Below the pieces are notes generated by a model. That model ran no database searches, had not been told where the DNA came from, and worked only from the letters and a program-made list of their open reading frames with translations. The position numbers and the translations under genes were made by a program. 64,000 bases of DNA from NCBI GenBank assembly GCA_027563935.2, contig CM050450.1, positions 30,987,439-31,051,438 of the forward strand. Direction: 5' to 3'. This stretch comes from Costus lasius (Eukaryota; Streptophyta; Magnoliopsida; Zingiberales; Costaceae). This document shows, in pieces, positions 59,721 to 64,000 of this stretch; the first letter of the stretch is position 1; every line of letters starts with the position of its first letter.

Positions 59721-61678
59721 TGTTGGTGTATATGCCCTAGGACCTAGTTTTGGTCAACTTATGTACTACTTGACACTGATATTTATATATCATTCTGGCA
59801 TTGTCGTTATTATTGTTTGACTACACCTGCGATTGTGTACTTACATGCTAATGTCCCTGGAGACAGATTGGATCTGTGCTCGAATTATAATCCCCAGTCG
59901 ATAGATCTTAGTGGATATGGGATAGCTATGGTAATTGTGAGACTGGTATGTGGGCTGGTTAGGCACGTGGTGCTAACGCAGACACATGGGTATATCATTG
60001 GGGATATACTGGATAGACCCGCTATGAGGCTATGACTTGGTGTCATGAGTTATCCTCATAAGTGACAGGAGATGCATTGATCCCTTGACTTGAGGTCATT
60101 GATCATTCTATATGATTAGGGACTTGCTTTGATACAACCTAACACCTTGCCGTAGCTGGGAGGTCATAACGGTTGTTATTGAGCATGTCACGACCCATAT
60201 GAAAAGATCAATGGACAGACATAGGATTTGCCAATTCCCTAAGGAAGTATGATATCCATGGAGCTCCTTTATGGTTCTATGACTGAGAGTGTATGGCCAT
60301 ACCCAGGTGAGAACCTGTTTTAGTCGTAGCCATGTGATTGGATGAAAATAAGTGGTGACACACTTGTCCAATCGGATATCAGTTCGACAAAGAGATTGTA
60401 ATGCATCTGTACCTAGTTGCAATGATGGGGATGTCGATGTCGATATCCATTCCAATGACCTGGGTAGTAGCGATGCACTGCTAGGTACCACTCACTGCTT
60501 GTGATGACCTCTGGTCAGCACTGCCAGCGTCAGAAGAACCTACAGGGTCGCACACCTTGATACTTGAGTTCTCGTATTGATCGGGAAGCCTTATGATCGA
60601 GTTATTGGATAACTCGGATCTAATTGGGAGATTTCAACAGCACCAATGGGCCTGATGAGATGGAAGAATGTTATTGGAGCCAAACTTCATTTTTGGCAGG
60701 TTGATCCGTATTTGACCATGGTTGGTCACATTTGGATTAGGGTTGCATTGGATTGGATCCAAGTGCTTAATCAACCTATGCAATGATGTTTGGGCTAGCT
60801 CATTATCCAATGAGGCCCAATAACAAGTTCTCATGAAGAGATGAGAGGCTAAAAGGGTATAATGGGGAGAAACATGAACCATTAGGCGCCTAGGGGCATA
60901 ATGGGGTCATGTTGGCGCCTTTGCTTCATTATGGAAGTAAAGGGCGCCTCCCCCTCTCTTACTAGGATGGAATGCATGCCTCTATGGCATTGCTTGAGGC
61001 GCAAGGCAAGGCCTTGGCGCACAAGGAACGGCGTGGGAACAAAAGGTAAGGTTGAATGAGAATTATGGAAATGTCTTGGAGACTTTCCTTATCTCAAACC
61101 TCCTCATCCTAGCCCTACACTTGTCATGATCCTAGCCATTACCCTAACCGCCTCTTGCCCTATAAATATGACCCTAGTCACCCCCTCTTGTTTGTAATCA
61201 ATCCTTGAAGGCGTGAACACAAGAAGAGGGGCGAAAGGCTTGGGGCAAGGGCGCATCTTCTTCCATAACCGCGAGCTTCTTCCCTTCTTCCTCCTTGGCG
61301 CAAGAGAAGGAAAGGCTTGGTGGCATTCTCCCTTCTCCTCTCTTCTTCTTCAATTGGCGCTTCTACCTTGGAGGTGGCGCAAGCATTCAAGAAGAGAACT
61401 AAGGCTTGGATCTTCTTCCCGAGGCTAGCACCGGGCGTGGAAGAAGAGAACTCAAGAGATCCGTGTGTGCGAGACTGCAGAGGGCGAACACTTGGGCGCC
61501 TTCATCGACATCGCTCTACATTGCTCTTAAGGTATTTCCTAACTCATCGTGTCGACTCCCTTGCTTGAGATCTTCACTGGGTTTTTGGGACTGGCCTGTT
61601 TCGGGGACATTCTTCCGCTGCGAAAAATGTATGTCCATAACTCTGAAAATTGTAAAATGTCCCCGGGGTTTCCCAACA
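59721..61678 (+). repeat. LTR of family A element A5 (1958 bp)
   Basis: TGTTGG..CCAACA ends, TATA box CTATAAATAT at 61160-61169, donor-like AAGGTATTT (intron start 61532). Inserted in the M pol; GTTTC at 59716-59720 is the expected left target copy. A primer-binding site follows, so this is a 5' LTR. Confidence 0.92.
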
Positions 61679-61679
61679 G

Positions 61680-61691
61680 TGGTATCAGAGC
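61680..61691 (+). other. Primer-binding site of A5
   Basis: TGGTATCAGAGC, a perfect match, one base after the LTR. Confidence 0.88.
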
Positions 61692-62348
61692 GACTTGCAA
61701 GACTCGAACGATGTTTTATGCTTTTCTTCCATGCTCACATGCCATATCTCTATTTTCGTAAATAGCATGATGCATGGCAATCGATTTTTCTAAAAGTAGA
61801 AAAATTAGGGTTTCTTGTTTCTATCATCCTCTCAATCTTTTTTGGAATTTTTGGACTATTTTTCTTGTTTGATTTAAAGATCAAAGGCGTACGTGATTTT
61901 GTCAAGTAGGACGGGCATTGTGTCTTCGGACTGGCCAAGTCTCTTGATCTGACAAAATTGCCAGCCGAAAGGATCTCTGAAATCATCATGAAAAATAAAT
62001 CGCAATAAACCAAAAGACTTGTGAGAAGAAGATGAGAAAAAGAAACTGGTTTTATGAAAAAGTAAAATTTCAGATTTTATGTTTTTCATGAGCATGTAGA
62101 ATTGCATGAGTAAATACCTTGATTGTGCATAATGTTGTGATCATGAGTCAAGCCCCTCTTGCATGCCTACGATGTATCCTTGTGCGGCCTGCGTGCCATC
62201 TTTTTATTATTAAGAGGAAGATTAAGGGCTAGGCGCATCCTTCTTGGACCTTGATGCTCGCATCTTGCTTGATGGCGCAAGCATGCAAGGTGGCGCATGC
62301 AAGCTGGTGCTTGGTTGCTTGGTGGCGCAAAAGGTCTTGACCCCTTGC
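61692..62348 (+). other. Leader of A5, cut by B3
   Basis: Follows the A4 leader closely (CTTGCAAGACTCGAACGATG onward), including GGC-CTGCGT-GCC at 62186-62197. It is interrupted at 62348 by the B3 LTR, before hairpin cluster II. Confidence 0.8.
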
Positions 62349-64000
62349 TGTTGGGGTATGCCCTTAAGGCTAATGTTTGAGGCCTTGGGATTCCATGAGT
62401 ATCATGTAATAAACTCTTGTTTTTATAAAGGCATGGTTGTTATTCAGTTTGTTAGCTTGTCTGCTGTAATAAGTGTACTACTGAATAATGTCTCAAAGCT
62501 GTTCAGCTAGGCTGACAGTTAAGTCCTTAGTCGAGATATCTTGGTGAACATGAGACAGCCTTGATATGATTGAGACTAACATTTGATCTAATCTTATAGG
62601 ATGCTTCGAGCATGGAATAAGATGTAGACTCATGGGTACATTGGATGTACTGGACAGACCCTACTAGGATATTCAATTGCTTGTCACAATGTGAATAATC
62701 CTTGTATGCTACAAGTGGCACATGTCCTTTGACTTGAGATCACTTGTGTTTCTAAATGATGATTGTAATTGTTTTGAGGTAGTTCAATATCATTTGAAAG
62801 ATAATAGTTATAAACTATCTTGGATAATGATCATGAGTCAGGTTAGGACATTAGTGATAGACATAGGATTGCCGTCTCCTTGTTCAAGGAGTGTGATGTT
62901 CTAAAAGGGCCCCCTTGGATGAGATGATTGAGAAAGTGTATGGCCATACCCAGATGACTATGCTCATCTGATCTAATCATTCTCATCGTATTGGAGTTAC
63001 AAGCTTGACATGCTTGTCCAATAAGAACATCCAGTGGCAAAGGATACATGTATGCCTTGTGAAGTGGATTCACACTTGTGCTGTGGTTTGGGTGTAGTCT
63101 TGGAAGGCTCTTTCCTTTATATCGGGAGACAGTGATGTGTTGCTAGATACCCCTCACTGATTGTGATAACGTGAGTTATCGTTACCGACATTTAAAGGAA
63201 ACCCTTAGGGTCGCACAATTTGGTGATATGGCTTACTTGAGTCAGATCGTGTGGACTGGATTGTTTTGATTCAGTTTAAAGGAGTTTAAACTCTGTTTGT
63301 AAGTGAGATCCTGTCTGATCATGTTTGATTGATTAGGGCTTGAGATCGGTAAGCTTCGATCGAGAGTGTGGATGCTAGATCGATGAGATTAAGGGCAACA
63401 AAAGATGAACGGTCAGATTTTGAACCTTAGGGTTTATTTTGGTCTGGACCAATTCTTGGGCTGATTTGGTTTGGTCATTGGACCAACTGCATTGAACCGG
63501 CTCATATGTGAGCGCTTGGTTCATTTGAGAGAAGAGATATGCGTTTGGTTCACTTCATGTGAACGCATAACTCATGCATTCAAGACTTGCCAATTTTGGC
63601 ATTTCGGTTTTGCAAAGTGATGAATGTCTCCACATTCGATCACAAGGCTTCTCTAACGCTCGTCTCCCCTTTGGCTCTCGACGACACACACATTCTTGGG
63701 TGGTGTAAGTTGACGAGAAGAAGGATCGGCCAAGAGAGATTTTTCATCATCTCCTTCCATTCGACAAGCAAGCTTGGGTGCCTTGCTAGCACAAGGGACG
63801 CCAAGGAAGTAAGCAATCTTCATCTTGTGTGTGAACTTTTGGAGGAGATCTAAGTTGCTCTCTTCTTCCAAGCCGACATTCAACCCTATGGCATTGGTAT
63901 GATCTCCTTCTTGATCTAATTAATCCATCAAAGTTGATCATATGAGCATATAAGCGATTATGTTGTTGAAACCCTAGCAAACATGCATGCGCCCCCTTTA
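62349..64000 (+). repeat. Family B LTR (B3), cut by window end
   Basis: Starts TGTTGGGGTATGCCC and follows the B1 and B2 LTRs with more divergence, especially after 63400. About 15-20 bases short of the expected GGGACTTTCA end. CTTGC at 62344-62348 is the expected left target copy. Whether it is a full element or a solo LTR cannot be seen. Confidence 0.88.

Noticed and set aside
13039..64000. CRISPR array or bacterial island
   Set aside because: Repeats are long LTRs, not short regularly spaced units. Spliced gene structure and copia elements place this in a plant nuclear genome.

Overview
This is TE-dense nuclear DNA of a flowering plant. The evidence is one intron-containing serine carboxypeptidase-like (SCPL) gene with plant-type splice sites, buried in Ty1/copia LTR retrotransposons. 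There are no bacterial operons, rRNA genes or CRISPR arrays. The copia LTRs begin TGTTGG.. and are 1.7-2.0 kb. With the initiator-Met primer-binding site and the gag type, they suggest the Angela/Tork branch of copia. That branch is abundant in monocots, so a monocot host is my guess, not a demonstration.

Two related copia families are present. Family A has LTRs TGTTGGTGTATATGCC...CCCAACA of about 1.83-2.03 kb. Family B has LTRs TGTTGGGGTATGCCC...GGGGACTTTCA of about 1.68 kb. Left to right: (1) 1-1447 is a minus-strand A LTR (A1) nested in the pol of a decayed minus-strand A element (A3, 1448-6215). (2) 6216-8650 is unassigned, LTR-like sequence. (3) 8650-13038 is an old minus-strand copia (C), broken by a 1.6 kb insertion (D) and then by a plus-strand A LTR plus leader (A6, 13039-15842). 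(4) 15842-16902 may be a minus-strand LTR of another family, followed by 2 kb of AT-rich spacer. (5) 19039-30446 is the SCPL gene; its exon 4 is split by a complete 9.1 kb family B element (B1, 19909-29000) with target-site duplication TTATC. (6) 30846-64000 is a nest. A minus-strand copia (M) is broken by A2 (32531-49813, TSD GCATC), A4 (50389-59427, TSD CAGGC) and A5 (59721 onward). A2 is itself split by a complete family B element (B2, 37690-46791, TSD CATCT). A5 is interrupted by another B LTR (B3, 62349 to the end).

No autonomous element is visible: every gag-pol carries at least one stop or frameshift. A4 has only one nonsense codon, beside an integrase catalytic Asp. Both younger A copies (A2, A4) share a gag that has lost most of its capsid segment and the last zinc-knuckle Cys. 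They probably moved using Gag supplied by full-length relatives.

The least expected signal lies in the 5' leaders between PBS and gag. Families A and B carry matching sets of small hairpins whose stems change by compensatory substitution. Family B also has a row of hairpins with CTRCGN loops leading into a tRNA-like module. Both families have a well-formed plant 3' splice site (branch-point-like TACTAAT or TACTGAC, then TTGTAG) just upstream of the gag ATG and a GT donor near the end of the LTR, suggesting a spliced-leader gag mRNA. In the SCPL gene I also see a GC-AG intron and a decayed duplicate of the start of exon 5.
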